Shown here piece after piece: positions 1 through 11,604 of a stretch of DNA of 64,000 bases. Each line of letters starts with the position of its first letter. Within the stretch, counting starts at the first letter, position 1. The notes under the pieces were generated by a model. That model was not told the origin of the DNA and made no database searches. It saw only the letters and a program-made list of their open reading frames with translations. Source of the stretch: Phaseolus vulgaris (lineage: Eukaryota; Streptophyta; Magnoliopsida; Fabales; Fabaceae); contig NC_023759.2 of the NCBI RefSeq assembly GCF_000499845.2, positions 35,092,464 to 35,156,463 on the forward strand, written 5' to 3'. The translations under genes and the position numbers were made by a program.

Positions 1-1384
1 TTTATATTCATTTATTTGTATCCCACCAAACAAGACCTTATCATAAATTCTGCTCCAAATGTGGTACATTGATTAAGTAGAATTGATGTGGTAGCGTGAA
101 CCACGAGCCCAAGAAGTTTCGGGGAAAGTACCTGTAAAAGTAGTAGGTACCTAACATAACTGTGCAACAAAACAAAATTTATTTTTTATATATTTTTATT
201 GCTAAATGATTAAATAGTTTTTATTAAATAACCTTTTTTTCTTAGTGGAAAATGATTTCATTATCACTCCAAGAACAAAGCACAATTTTTTTATAAATTT
301 TTACAGAAAAAGATAAGAAAAAAATATTTTTATAAGTTAAAATATTTATACAAACTAAAAATTATAATTTTAAAATCTAGATAAATTAATTTATAGAATC
401 TAATTTTAAATTATAATAAAACTATTTTTTTCTTGTTTACATAGAAGTTCACGAAATATTAATGGAGTTTGTCCTGGTAGTCAAAACCGACAACAGACGT
501 ATATTCCAAAGCCCATCCTAAAACCAACACAACACACTTATCTTACTACGTGTCGACGTTGACACGTGGTCATTGCTCATTTGATTCATGGTACTTTACA
601 AAAAAACACTTTATTTAATTGAATTTTTAAATCTAAAGCGGTTCTTGAACGAACCTCCTACGAAAAACAAGACTTTTGTTTTTATTTAATGTTATTATAG
701 TAATATAACATGGGAAGAAGATTGAGATTAACAACGTTGGCAAATCAAAACTAATGGAATGATAAATTTATTCGATTTTTATAATAATTACTTTAAAAGT
801 CAATTATGTACTACTTCTAGATTTTAATATATACAAAGTTATATAATTTCATATGCATTAATAATATTAGTTAAATTTATTTTATGGTTTTAAGCTCTTA
901 AAATAAAAATAAAAAATGATTTAAATTATCCTTTATTATTTTTACAGTGAATAATAGTCGGATTTAAATATTTTTTTGAAAGTATCTAACTAATACAAGT
1001 TGAATAAAAATATATCTCTAATATTTCAACTATTTTGTGTATTTTTTTAATACATACTTACTTTTAATTATTTCCGTTTCTTGTTTTTGTGTATAGTTTG
1101 AGATATTTAAAAAAAAATAAAAAATTCTTAATTTACAAAGACTTTTGTACTGAATAAATGTGAAAACATATTTATCCAATTGGTGTTCCAATTAAACAAA
1201 TTACCAAATTTGGTGCAATGAATTATTTATTGACTGATATAAAGTAAATAATCATACATCTTAATATGCGAAATTCAACAAACTATACTGTAGTTGTTGT
1301 GGTGTAATAAATTATTAATTAATTGTACACTTTACATAATTAATTATATAGCTTCGAATATAACTTTTTACTTAATTAATTATA
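1..1384. other. AT-rich flanking DNA, no gene seen
   Basis: This stretch is strongly AT-rich with many short A/T runs. No open frame has recognisable protein similarity, and I see no LTR, RNA gene or ordered repeat. It ends where the Tat-1 LTR begins (TGTACCGATCAG). It is either ordinary intergenic DNA or the host of the Tat-1 insertion. Confidence 0.6.
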
Positions 1385-2120
1385 TGTACCGATCAGTTTT
1401 CGATAGTATTTTTGTATGTCCGATTCTTTTGCATTACGAGAGCCTACTTAGTTCTTTTGTATTGCGAGAGTCTGCTGGGTTCTTTTGCGCCGTGAGAGGC
1501 CTGCTCGATGGTTGAGCCTAAGTAAACCTGTGCCAATGGCCTTGGTCAGGTTGGGCCCAGAGCGCATGTTGGGTACGCAAAATAATTTCATTGATGCACC
1601 CGTTTAAAAGATACATTTGTGTGGTAGATATAATCTTGTTATTATTGTGCATATTTAATGTTAGTATGTGGCAATATTTTCTCTTTTACGTATCTGTTGC
1701 ATATCTGTTACACGTAGCCAGTTGCTATTAACCCTAAGTAGATAGGGAGATGCATTTATAACAAATGTTGGCCTACGGTTTGACACCTGAAGATCATTAG
1801 TTCCCGTGACAGGTGGTTTTTTCTATTATTTTAACGTATTAGAATATTTTCAATTAAGATTTACTTATCTTCAGGGAGAGTGGTTGCATGTGCGACAATA
1901 AAAGGAGAGTAAGTCTCTAGGAAAAGATACGTTGTTTGACACACTTTACTAAACTGTTACTTTCGGTGAGCCTTAGCTGATCGCCGGAGTGTAATTAATA
2001 GGTAGGGCGCCCTCTGTCCCAACGGAGCCTTATTCTAGCACAACAAGAAGACGTGGTTTTGATTCCATAAGAGGTAGATCCAGGCGGAGGCGTTCAAACT
2101 AAGGTCAACCAACAAGAACA
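1385..2120 (+). repeat. Tat-1 5' LTR
   Basis: It starts TGTACCGATCAG, like the Tat-5 LTR (TGTACCGACCAG), and ends CA two bases before the primer-binding site. It holds the block shared by all Tat LTRs here (a GATCGCCGGAGTG-like motif near 1980 and GGGCGCCC near 2006). A TATA-like stretch lies near 1754. No partner LTR was found, so the start rests on the family signature alone. The bases before it are TTATA. Confidence 0.65.
1424..1507 (+). repeat. 28-bp tandem repeat, three copies, in Tat-1 LTR
   Basis: Three adjacent degenerate units begin at 1424, 1452 and 1480. Each starts TTCTTTTG and contains GAGAG followed by CTGCT or CTACT. They lie in the U3 part of the LTR and could be duplicated enhancer-like segments. 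No function can be read from them. Confidence 0.7.
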
Positions 2121-2122
2121 TT

Positions 2123-2140
2123 TGGCACCCACCATGGGGC
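2123..2140 (+). promoter_or_regulatory. Tat-1 primer-binding site (tRNA-Lys)
   Basis: TGGCACCCACCATGGGGC lies two bases after the LTR. It is close to the complement of the 3' end of plant tRNA-Lys(CUU), with two mismatches relative to the Tat-4 site. Confidence 0.8.
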
Positions 2141-2181
2141 CCGCTAAAACTTGATCCCATCCACATTTTGGTTCGAGTTAC

Positions 2182-3480
2182 ATGGAAGAGATGAGGAATA
2201 CGAGGCAAGTGCCATCGGGACAAGAAGGAGGTGAGGCTCCCACACTGCAGCAGCTTATGGAAACCGTTAGTAATCTTCAAGAAGCAAATGAACAATATAG
2301 ACAAGAGCAAAAGAGATTGCGAGAAGAGTTGCACAAAACCAATGAGGATTTGTGAAGAGACCTACAGCAGCGGGATCGACGCATCCCAAGAGAGCGAGAT
2401 TCAAACCAGCCAGAGAGAGACTGCCCCGAGCCTTTCTCACAGGCTATTATGGACGAGGTGGTACCTACGCACTATGTAGCACCTAAGATCACTTTCACGG
2501 GAATAAAAGACCCCGAAAGTCATTTCACTGCGTTTAACGCCCAAATGATTATCTCGGGATGGTCAAATGCGGTGTGGTGTAAGATGTTAATGGGCAATTT
2601 CATGGGTACGACGATACATTGGTTTAGCGGATTACTGGACAACCAATCACTTATTTTGCACAGTTCACCAAACTGTTTTGAGAACAGTTATACGCCAACC
2701 TTGTTAAACCCCCCCGTCCTGTATGACCTCTTCAATGTGCGTCAAAGGGAAGGGGAAACCTTGAAGGATTATCTGAACTGATTTTGGGCTCTCACTATAA
2801 AACTCCGAATACATGATGAGAATGTCATGGTATCTGCCTTTGAGCAAGGTGTCGCTCTAGGGCCATTTTGTGATTCCCTTATCATAAATCTGATGAAGAC
2901 TTTCTCCGAAATCAGACGAAGGGCGGTTGCCCACATTAATGTTGAAGAAGTAGTAGCAGCTAGAAACAACGGTTCACATTCTTGGCTGGCTAAGCCGAAA
3001 GAGGTTGGCAAGACTTCTCGGCCAATGAGGGTTAGCGAAACCTCGACTAGAAAGAAAGAAGAAGCCAAACACCACCCTTATAAGAAAGGGGAATTCAAGG
3101 AAAGGGGCAAAGACAAAGAATTCCACCTCAAGTTTCGAGTGTCGTACAAGGAATTGATAGGCATACCAGCGGTCGCTGAGAAGTTGAGATTTCCCCAAAA
3201 AGCTGACATAAATTTGGGAGGAAGGAAAGACATTTTGTGCAAATTCCACAAGAGATTTGGGCATGGTATTGAACGGTGCATGGCTCTAAGCTACCAGTTG
3301 GCCGAGCTTTTGAAAGACGGTTTCTTGAAGGAGTATCTCGAAGTCGAGCAAGGAGAACCACAGGGAGAAGCTGCCATATGGGACAAAACACACGAGGTTC
3401 CCGTGCACGGAGAGTTGAATACGATCTCGGGCAGTTTTCTAGAGGAGGCGCCACAACCACCAAGTGTAAAAGATATGCAA
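2182..3480 (+). pseudogene. gag: Tat-1 gag (broken)
   Basis: Gag would package the element RNA in virus-like particles. The ATG at 2182 opens a frame whose early residues form a likely coiled coil. An in-frame TGA near 2353 breaks it, and it resumes with the conserved VTFTGxxDPE-like core (KITFTGIKDPE) of Tat gag. A further stop lies near 2779. The later part (2827-3489) carries the basic linker and a zinc knuckle at 3238-3279 spaced C-x2-H-x4-H-x4-C. A frame change near 3465 leads into protease. It matches Tat-4 and Tat-5 gag throughout, so identity is firm. It is inactive because of several stops and shifts. Confidence 0.85.
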
Positions 3481-4110
3481 GGGCAGTAATGTCGTTGGAA
3501 GCAAGAGATCAAGATGATACGCCAGACCCAGATCTCTATTTCATGAAGGCTGACTTGGTAGGTGTGGTTCCCCATGATAACGACCTAGTGGTGATATCGA
3601 TTATTATGGTAGGCAGAAAGGTGCACCAGGCTCTCATTGACCAAGGAAGCTCGACTGATGTGTTGTTCTGGTCCACGTTCATCAACGTGCGTCTGTCCCT
3701 CGACCAGATGAGGCCACATGAGGGGTGCTTAGTTGGATTCGCAGGGGACCAAATGGAGGTTTGAGGCTACATTGATTTAAGAACGACTTTTTTCAGATGA
3801 GGAAGCGACCAAGACCATTGTCATCAGGTATGTTGTGGTTAATACTCCCTCTACTATAACCTGCTGTTAGGAAGGCCCTCGCTGAATAGGTTGGGAGCGG
3901 TAGCTTCTATGAAGCACATGAAAATGAAGTTACCATCCCTTGAGGGAATGGTAATTACGATAAGGTCCAACTAGAAAGATGCTTGGAAGTGTTACGAGAC
4001 TAGTTTAAAGAACAGAAGGAGTTACACCTCTGTCCCAATTTCTCAGGTGGGAAAAATGGTCGAGGTTTTGGAAGCCGAGTTAGGCCATAAACAGTGTTCG
4101 GGACCAGCTG
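3465..4110 (+). pseudogene. pro: Tat-1 aspartic protease (broken)
   Basis: The protease cuts the polyprotein. VVPHDNDLVVIS is followed by the active-site region ALIDQGSSTDVLF, where D-Q-G stands at the usual D-S/T-G position, as in all Tat copies here. A stop near 3764 and a shift near 3790 interrupt it. The conserved 'LLGRP' flap-side region follows at about 3870-3885. The linker to RT runs on to about 4110. Confidence 0.8.
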
Positions 4111-4124
4111 GTGACGTCCAGGAG

Positions 4125-4418
4125 CGAGAAATTGAAGGGAAGTTGTTTAAGCTCGGCGCCTCGCTGGTCAGGAGCTATAGGACCAGATAGTTGAGGTAAT
4201 AGCCAGGCACCTGGACGCGTTTGCATGGAGCTCCGCTGACATGCCTAGGATAGACCCTGATTTCCTATGTCACAGGCTCAATATGGATAGTAGGGTTCGA
4301 CCAGTGGCCCAGAGGAAAAGGAAGTTTAATGAAGAAAGGCGCCTAATCATCAAGACGAAAGCTCAGAAGTTGCTGAACGCCGAACATATTAGGGAGATCT
4401 GGTACCCTGAATGGTTGG
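4125..4418 (+). pseudogene. Tat-1 reverse transcriptase, N-terminal part before the Tat-2 insertion
   Basis: The frame from 4241 reads the conserved Tat entry to RT (MPRIDPDFLCHRL, then RRKFNEE-like). It ends inside the IREIxYPEWL motif where Tat-2 begins at 4419. The next residues of the same domain (LANVVLVEKANGKW) are found at 15683 onward. The five bases GTTGG at 4414-4418 are the duplicated target. Confidence 0.9.
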
Positions 4419-5281
4419 TGTTCTCGCCTGTTGACTCGCTTCGCCGGTTGACTCCAACAGCTGCTTTGGCCCTTCAATCTTGCATGAGAATCGTGCCTTC
4501 TTGGTCAATAAACCTCTCACTTGCAAAGACAAAGGGGCGCTCTAGCAGTCGTTTGCACTCCGACGCTCAAGTCAGTATTAGGGCAAAGAACACTAAATGT
4601 ATAAAGTGGTTTCAGTCTTAAAAACTGTGTACCTTGCTAGGGTTCTTAACACCCTTTATATAGGTTGAAACTAGGGTTTACCTCTATTCTATTACTCTTA
4701 TCTAGGGTTCCTTGGAGAATGTCCTTGTGCCGCTATCGTGTAATCTTAGCGTATCTGGCACATGAACTTCCTTTAACTGGAGTGCAACAGATAACAAAGT
4801 GGCTGCCTAGGTACCAACTTGTGCACCTAATATCCAGCGCCATCTGTTTCGTGGGTGCCCTAAGTGTCCACGTGCCATGCATGCAACCTTCCTGGAAACC
4901 CTAATTCTAATGGGCCCTTGCGCCTCCTAGGATTATCCACGGTGCTGCGCCTTCATGCGTTGTACACTACGGGCATGGATCCATCGTGACTTAGGCTTCC
5001 CACATATCTCTTGTCTTTAACTGTTATCTTAACAAAACTCTAGGGCCCATCTTACGGGGCCTTCCACTGCATCCTGACGGCCGATGTCCGATCTTCTCCC
5101 TCTACTCTCGAGGTCCGATATCGATCTCCAACATCGGGCTTAGGGTAGCAACCTCAAAGACTGACCAACTCCCGGGTATGTGTCTGGTGCCCACTTCACG
5201 TGGCTCCCTACCATCACCAGGTACCGGTGCGCGATGTCTGAGGTCAGCCTCTGAGTCGGTGACCGAGGACTGGTCGGGACA
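4419..5281 (-). repeat. Tat-2 3' LTR
   Basis: It runs from TGTTCTCG at the left to GGGACA at the right on the plus strand, 863 bp, exactly matching the length of the partner at 14817-15679. On the minus strand it begins TGTCCCGACCAGTCC, the family signature. A TATA box (TATATAAAG on the minus strand) lies near 4650-4664. The shared R/U5 block (TTGAGCGTCGGAGTGC on minus) lies near 4557-4573. Confidence 0.95.
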
Positions 5282-5300
5282 CAAGCCCCCCAGTCTCGAG
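5282..5300 (-). promoter_or_regulatory. Tat-2 polypurine tract
   Basis: On the minus strand this reads ACTGGGGGGCTTG directly before the LTR start. It is the expected plus-strand primer for second-strand synthesis, and the same sequence type precedes the 3' LTRs of Tat-3 and Tat-4. Confidence 0.85.
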
Positions 5301-5843
5301 TTGTAACTTGCTTCAGTGAAGAGGCTAAGTGATCGCGCTGCACGACCTATGTGGCACTGAGTAACGGGTGTGAACAGTACACCGAAGTGACATCCCATCA
5401 TTCTCTGCGTAATCGTTATACACGTGTAGAGATCGATGGCTGGGACTTGTTGGCGCTTGAACTTCCTCGTGCACTGTGCAAACATTTTAACCCTTGCACT
5501 CCCACCACTGTTTTATCACTTTCTTTTGCACGAGTCTCCACTTAGCTTTCTGCGCAGAAAAACGCTCTCTTCTCTTTCCTCTGAAGTTCAAGTCTTCAAA
5601 CGTCAATACCCGAAAGGTATGATTTTTATTTCCCGATTGCCTTGCCACTTATAATTTCATTGCTTGCAACATGATTATAACTTTCTGGGACCGTTTATGA
5701 TCTCTACCTTTCTCTGTGTGTTTATCTCCACTGTTCATGCTTCAAGTCTCTATTTTTTCGGGTTTCTTCTGATTTTGTCGAGTCGCACCGCCTTACTCCT
5801 CTAAAGTTTCTCCTTTCTTTTCCTTTTTAGCTTTCTTATCAAG
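5282..5843 (+). promoter_or_regulatory. Upstream region of the Tat-2 antisense gene
   Basis: These 560 bp between the LTR and the antisense gene contain a G-box (CACGTG) at 5421-5426 and pyrimidine-rich leader sequence from about 5460 to the ATG at 5844. The equivalent regions of Tat-3 and Tat-4 also carry G-boxes. This suggests, but does not prove, a dedicated antisense promoter. Confidence 0.5.
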
Positions 5844-7806
5844 ATGACTAAACAAACGAAGTGAGTTCTCGAACCGACTTCTCCTTCAGACTCTAACTCT
5901 GCTTCAACTTCATCATCGTCCTCCGCTCCTCCTTCTACCTCAGTTCCCCCCCTCCTGCCTCTTTCTACGAGTCTCTATACCACTGGGCTCCAACGGACTT
6001 TTTAGGGAGACGTCCACCTTCACTACCCTGAAAAGCATAACAACTTACAGAAAGAAACAATCGTGCCATCCGTCGCGCGTCTTTGGTAAAGACCACGATA
6101 AGTTCGTGCGGATGGTGGCTTGCTGCGAGGGGGAACTGGTGTGTTCCGATGAGGTCTCTGACTCCGAGGGTCCTTTCTGCTTTGTTTACTCAACCCTCTT
6201 CCGAAGGCTGGGGTTTCGGTTGCCCTTCACCTCCTTCGAGCGTACCTTGCTGACCGAGTTAAATGTTGCCCCTGCCCAACTTCATCCTAACAGTTGGGCA
6301 TTCGTGAGAGCATTTGCCATTCTTTGTTGCAGTCTTGGTCTTACGCCGTCGGTAGATGTCTTTCTTTATTTCTTCGAGGTCAAAGACCCGGGGAAGAAGT
6401 TGTGGATTAGCCTCAATGGCGTGGCTGGGAGAGTACTCTTGACACTCTTTCAACAATCGTACAAGGGGTTTAAAAAGAACTTTTTTAAATTTCGCTGCAA
6501 TCGGAGGGACCCCTCTCTTCTAGATGGGTTCCCCTTGTACTGGACAGAGAAGCCAAACCTATGGAGGGCCCGGAGTCCTGAGGATCTTTCTACTCAGGAG
6601 CGAGGTGTATGTGAGCTTTTGTCTGCGTTCTCTGCCCCTCTAAGCACTTTGGAGCTGCTAAAGCATGAGTATAGCCCCGAGGATCTCGAAAGCTACATTG
6701 GTACTCCTTTGTTTTTGTGCTTCTTATTTTGTTCCGGTCTTGCTTGTATACTAGTCTTGTCTGCTTGTTCCATATTGACCTGTTTCTTTTACACAGATAT
6801 GCATCTCAGTAAAGACAAGAAGAAGAAATTGGTAGATCTCTTGGCCAAGCAAAGGGCGGCCGTCACTGGGGCGAGCCTTTCGACACCCCTAGCCCCTTCG
6901 ACATCGGCGACCCCTGCTTCTCATCCTCCCAATCCAGCCCCTACCGCCGTTGAGCTTAAGAGGGTAGTGGTAGAGTCGGACGACGAGGATACCTGTACCG
7001 GACTGGCCTTCAAGCGACCAAGGATGGGTGTGATTGCGACGCCTTTTGCTTCTGCCTCGGCTGACGCCCTGACCTTCATAGATCATCCTCCCAGCGCCTC
7101 CTCCCCCCTTCCAGATGTTGCTCTCGAGGATGGGGGAGAGAGTGCTCCCGGAGATCAAGAAACTGACTCCTTCTCACCCCTCCCTTAGCTGCTCAAAAAG
7201 GCGCTTAGTCGTTTCCAAAGCTGCAAGGTGGAGAGTTTAGATGATAATCTCCTTCAGGAGCGCGTGGCTGAGGTTCTGGAGGACCTCCTATTTGCCTCCA
7301 ACCTAGCGCTTAGCAGGACCCAAGCGTCCAAGGATCTTGAGGTCAAGATGGCGAAACTCGAGGAAGATTTTGCCGCCAGAACCAAAGTCTTTGCCAATCG
7401 TGAAACCGCTCTATACCTAGAGCTGGCCAGCCTTCATGACAAGGGCCTGAAGGTGGTCGAACTAGAAGCGAAGATCTTGCCTCTACGTACTCGCACGATT
7501 GAGCTAGACGACATTGTGGCCGGGCTGAAGTTAAAGGTGGCTAATCTGGAGGATAGGAGCACACATCGCGAGATCCTCCTGGGGCAGGTTCAGGGCGAAT
7601 TGGCCGAGAAAACCGAGTCCTTGGCTGGGGCAATTGAATCCCTCAAAAGAACGAAGGAGGAGCTCACTAATGATGTTGTCGCGGCCTATGGTGAGGGGTT
7701 TCAAGACGCCATCGCTCAGTTTGCTTGCGCATATCCTGAGGTGGACCCCTCCCTTTTCGATGAGTCCAAATGCGTTGTTGACGGCCAGATCGTGCCACAG
7801 GAATGA
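5844..7806 (+). pseudogene. Tat-2 antisense gene (putative gypsy-type transposon protein, long form), broken
   Basis: It lies opposite to gag-pol, between integrase and the 3' LTR. The first ATG (5844) hits a stop after six codons and the N-terminal 80 residues are frame-shifted. From 6064 the conserved domain is open: HPNSWAFVRAF, PSVDVFLYFFEVK, GFPLYW. The domain resembles the plant family named 'putative gypsy type transposon' (PF04195). An intron with GT-AG ends fits 6701-6796 (96 bp, also readable through). Exon 2 has an acidic stretch (ESDDED), a basic KRPR patch, an in-frame TAG at 7186-7188, then a coiled coil and a C-terminus containing CVVDGQIVP. The biochemical role is unknown. Clear family membership; probably dead. 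Confidence 0.8.
6701..6796 (+). other. Predicted intron in Tat-2 antisense gene
   Basis: GTACTCC begins it and TTTTACACAG ends it, 96 bp, T-rich. It sits at the same protein position as the predicted introns in Tat-1, Tat-3 and both Tat-4 copies, which is the main support. Confidence 0.7.
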
Positions 7807-8064
7807 CTTTCTTTGTAATCTTATTTCGTTGTCAACCAAACTTCTTTGTATGCACACTTTATAACTATTTATTTCTTCTAACTATTACCTCTAATCGCCT
7901 TGCGTGTTCGTCCTTGGAGTTTAATACGTGAGAGGGGGCGTACGCCTTCCTCTTCTTGGTGTTGGCTACCCCAAGTGGGCAGTTACTTTCTCAATTTCAC
8001 CCTTGCTATATAGAGTCAGGGTATACCTGAGAATCTGATACTCGAACCGCGCTTTCTTTTGCCT

Positions 8065-8500
8065 CGGTGTATCTACGCGAGAGGGGTTTGTCTAGGGAGG
8101 TCAAACTACGTCTGTTTTCTGCGTAATATCTCAAGGAAGGAAGTTCCTTTAGTTTTTATCGAACCATATTCTTCTTCGCCTAAGTGAACTTGCACCAGAG
8201 GGGCTTATTGGGAAAACCAAACTGCCTCTACTTCTCTGGGCATTACTTCGAGGGAAGAGGTTATTTTATCTTAGCGAACCATACCATTCTTGAACTGGGT
8301 GAACTTTCGCAAGAGGGAGGTCCCCTCGGGGAACCATACTACTTCCGCTCTTGACTAATCACCCCAAGGGAGTGGTTCGTTTATTTCTACGAACAATACT
8401 ATTCTCGGGTTTGGTGAGCTTACGCAAGAGGGAGGTCCACTCGGGGAACTATACTACTTCCGCTCTTGGCTAATCACTACAAGGGAGAGGTTCGTTTATT
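8065..8500. repeat. About four degenerate 115-120-bp tandem repeats in Tat-2 3' UTR
   Basis: Units share (GTGAACTT)xCGC-AAGAGGGAGG, then 'GGGGAACCATACTACTTCCG'-like text and 'AAGGGAG(T/A)GGTTCG'. The two best copies start near 8301 and 8416 (period 115). Two weaker ones lie upstream. Variable tandem repeats in this place are a known trait of Tat/Ogre elements. Confidence 0.7.
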
Positions 8501-8532
8501 TGCAATGTACTTTTAACTGAATAACTTTATTC

Positions 8533-8579
8533 GGGTGACCTAATTAAAAAACCCCTTTAAGGGAAAAAGAGTGTCCCCA
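8533..8579 (-). other. Conserved 3' UTR block of Tat elements (Tat-2 copy)
   Basis: On the plus strand it reads GGGTGACCTAATTAAAAAA, then a short C-run/G-run stem around TTTAA, then GGGAAAAAGAGTGTCCCC. Near-identical blocks sit 20-70 bp past the pol stop in Tat-1, Tat-3 and Tat-4, although the surrounding UTR is not conserved. Confidence 0.75.
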
Positions 8580-8601
8580 TAAACGTGTACAAGTGCAAGA
8601 T

Positions 8602-9825
8602 TTAACTAAAATAAAACTTCAGGTTGGTCGCATTCCAAGTACGAGGGATCACGCCACCTTCTAATGTCTTGAGTCTATATGCTCCATTCCCAAGGGCCTC
8701 CGTTATTCTGAAAGGACCGGTCCACTTGGATGATAGCTTGTTTTCTAACTAGTACGGGTGGGCCTTCCTCATTACCAGGTCGGCGACCTGGAATTGCCGA
8801 GGTCTTAGCTTGGAGCTATACTTGTACTCCATCCTCCTTTTCAAGGCTTCCGCTTTAATTCTTGCTTCTTCCCTCACTTCATCCAATAGGTCCAAGTTCA
8901 CCTTTCTTTCCTCGTTTGACTCTTCAACCACGAATTTCTGGAAACGTGGTGAGTTCTCCTGGATTTCTACCGGGATCATAGTGTCTGAACCATAAACCAA
9001 GCTAAATGGCGTTTCCTTGGTTGTGGACTGAGGGGTGGTGTGGTAGGCCCACACGATTCTAGGAACTTCTTCTGCCCAAGTCCCTTTGGCTTTGTCCAAC
9101 CTTTTTTTCAGGCCTCTGAACAGAACTCGGTTGGCCGACTCGACCTGTCCGTTCGTTTGGGGGTGTTCCACCGATGCAAATACTTGCTTTATCCCTAATT
9201 CCGTACATAGCTTGCCCAATTGCTGACTTGCGAACTGGGTACCATTATCGGATACTAGCCTCTTCGGGATTTCGAAGCGACATACTATGTTTTTCCACAC
9301 CAAGTGCTGGACATTGTGGGCCGTGGTCTACGCTACTGGTTCAGCTTCGATCCACTTCGTGAAATACTCTATGGCGACCACAAGGTACTTCATCTGTCGT
9401 ACCGCCAAAGGGAAGGACCCCATAATATCGATTCCCCATGTGTGGAATGGCCATGGGCTGTATATTGATCTCAACTCTTCCGGGGGCGCTTTGTGCCAAT
9501 CAGCGTGTTGCTGGCACTGCTTGCATCGTTGGGCATATCTCGTGCAATCCTCCCTCATGGTTGGCTAGTAATAACCTGTGCGGATGGCTTTTGACGATAA
9601 GGATCGGCCGCCGATGTGGCTACCGCATATTCCTTCGTGTAGCTCTGCCATGATGCGCGTGCATTGCTCACCGTCCACACATACCAGTATGGGATGGGTG
9701 AATCCGTGCCTGAATAACTTTCCATCAATTATAGTGTACTTGCTTGAGTTTTTCATGATTTTCCGGGCTTCTGCGGGATCTAACGGGAGTGCTCCATCGG
9801 TCAAGTAACGCTGGTAGGCTGTCAT
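8602..9825 (-). pseudogene. int: Tat-2 integrase (broken)
   Basis: Integrase would insert the cDNA. Reading right to left: a zinc-binding HHCC region (ELHEGICGSHIGGR ... YAQRCKQCQ) at about 9700-9490, the core with WGIDIMG (first acid) near 9440, SDNGTQF (second acid) near 9240 and QTNGQVESANR (Glu) near 9130, then the C-terminal domain (VADLVMRKAHPY ... SKWTGPF). Stops fall near 9562, 9325 and 8749. The natural end (NLKFYFS then stop) is at 8602. Clearly Tat integrase, inactive as it stands. Confidence 0.85.
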
Positions 9826-9890
9826 CCAAGTTTCCCTTGATTCGACCTGGTGAACTTGCGAGACAATCTCCCCAGTACCCAGGTACTTGC

Positions 9891-10560
9891 TTATTCTGGG
9901 GTTTTCATCGTTTCTTGTGTTAACAATCCATGACTCCTCCTCGTCCCTTCCGATGTGCTAACATGTTGGATTTCTGCCATATTTCCCGTGGTAGTTCGAG
10001 GTGTCTTCAAGGTTTCCTGAATCACCGTCCTCTGCCTGCCCCCCTTTCCTGAACTGGCGAGTTTCGCAAGCAAGTCAGCTCGGGCATTTTCTTCTATGGG
10101 TACATGGACTAACTCAAACACGTCGAACGACTCCTTCAGTATCCGGACATATTCTAAATATGCGGCCATCTGAGGGTCTTTGGCTTGATACTCCCCTGTG
10201 ACCTGGCCCGTAACTAACAAATAATCACTTTTTGCCAACAATCCCCTTGCTCCCATTTCTTTTGCCAGCAACATTCCTGCGATCAGGGCCTCATACTCTG
10301 CTTGGTTGTTACTGGCCTTGAAAGCGGCCTGCTCGATTAGCAACCCATCCGGACCCTCTAAAATGACACCTGCTCCACTACCTTGTTGGTTTGAGGAACC
10401 GTCTACTGAGAGTACCTACTTCAAATCCACCCCTTCTTGGTTTGTAGCTGCTGAGGAGAGTTCTACTACGAAGTCGACATAGATCTGGCCCTTGATGGGG
10501 CCCCAAGGTTCATAATGTATGTCGAATTCAGACAGTTCCACCGCCCATCGTGCCATCCTT
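9891..10560 (-). pseudogene. Tat-2 second (archaeal-type) RNase H and linker
   Basis: This is a second RNase H domain after the retroviral-type one, as known for Tat elements. Visible catalytic surroundings are KASNNQAEYEALIAG (Glu), AKSDYLLV (Asp) and NARADLLAKLASS (Asp) in the frame 9891-10343. The first Asp region (VDGSSNQQGSG) lies just upstream, past a stop near 10415. The following linker runs towards the integrase. Broken by at least two stops. Confidence 0.8.
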
Positions 10561-10564
10561 CCCG

Positions 10565-11431
10565 CCACATCTTGTTTATGAAAAAAATTTGTGGATTGGA
10601 AGGTCCGTCATTACCATCACGGTGAAACATTGGAAATAGTGGCGGAGCCTTCTTGCCGAAAATACTACTGTTAGGGCTGCCTTTTCCAAGGCCTGGTATC
10701 TTACCTCGGGCCCCTGCAACACCTTACTGACGAAGTAGATTGGTCTTTGTACCTGGTGTTGTTCCTGTAATAGGACTGAACTGATGGCCCTTTCTGTAAC
10801 TACGAAATATAAACGGAGCGGGGTACTTAGCTCGGGTTTGCACAATACTGGAGGACTGGCCAGGTACTTCTTCAATTTCACGAATGCCTCCTCACATTCA
10901 CGGGGCCAGACAAACCTGTCGTTCCTTCTCAGGCACTAGAAATAAGGGTGACCTTTGTCCCCTCCCGCCGATACGAACCTGGACAGAGCGGCGATGCGCC
11001 CCGTCAATTGCTGCACTTCTTTCACCGAGATCGGACTTCTCATATTTATTATGGCGGTACACTTCTCGGGGTTTGCCTAGATTCCTCGTTCAGTGAGCAG
11101 GAAACCCAGGAATTTCCTTTCCTCTACTCCGAACACGCACTTCTCCGGGTTCAGTTTTAGCCTGTACTTCGCTATTGTAATGAATAATTCTTCCAAGTCA
11201 ATCGACACACATTCTCCACTTCCCATTTTCTTTCTTTACTAGCACCACGTTGGCCAGCCATTCAGGGTACTGGATTTCCCTGATGTGGCCAACCTTCAAT
11301 AATTTCTCTGTCTCCTTCCGGATGACTTGACGCTTCTCTTCGTTGAACTTTCGTCTTCTCTGGCGGACAGGCCGGACGCTGGGGTCCATAGTGAGGCGAT
11401 GACACAGGAAATCAGGGTCAGTGCCAGGCAT
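10565..11431 (-). pseudogene. Tat-2 reverse transcriptase with catalytic core deleted
   Basis: The frame 11198-11431 reads the RT entry (MPGTDPDFLCHRL to GKWRMCVD). It then jumps directly to LEELFITIAKYRL at about 11190. The intervening roughly 130 residues, which in Tat-4 hold the FTDLNKACPKDSYPLP fingers and the YVDD active site, are missing. The thumb/connection and retroviral-type RNase H follow (CKPELSTPLRLYF, RPIYFVSKVLQGPEVRYQALEKAAL) with several stops. This copy could not make active RT. Confidence 0.85.
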
Positions 11432-11604
11432 GTTAGCGGCGGTCCACGCGAAGGCGTCGAGGTGTCGTGCAATGACCCCGAAGGTTTGATTCTACGACTC
11501 CTTGCTCAGGGATTGCCCAAGTTTAAACATCTTTCCTCCGATTTCTCATTCCACCACACCTCCAGCCGGTTCGGGCCGGTTTTCCTGGATGATCTCTTCA
11601 CGGG

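Larger units (their letters stand above)
7807..8601 (-). other. Tat-2 3' UTR between pol and the antisense gene
   Basis: No coding frame is supported here. The segment carries the tandem repeats at about 8065-8500 and the conserved block at 8533-8579. Both pol (from the right) and the antisense gene (from the left) should end transcription in it. Confidence 0.6.

Noticed and set aside
1294..1515. 73-codon plus-strand frame near the start as a gene
   Set aside because: It crosses the Tat-1 LTR start and the 28-bp repeats and has no recognisable similarity.
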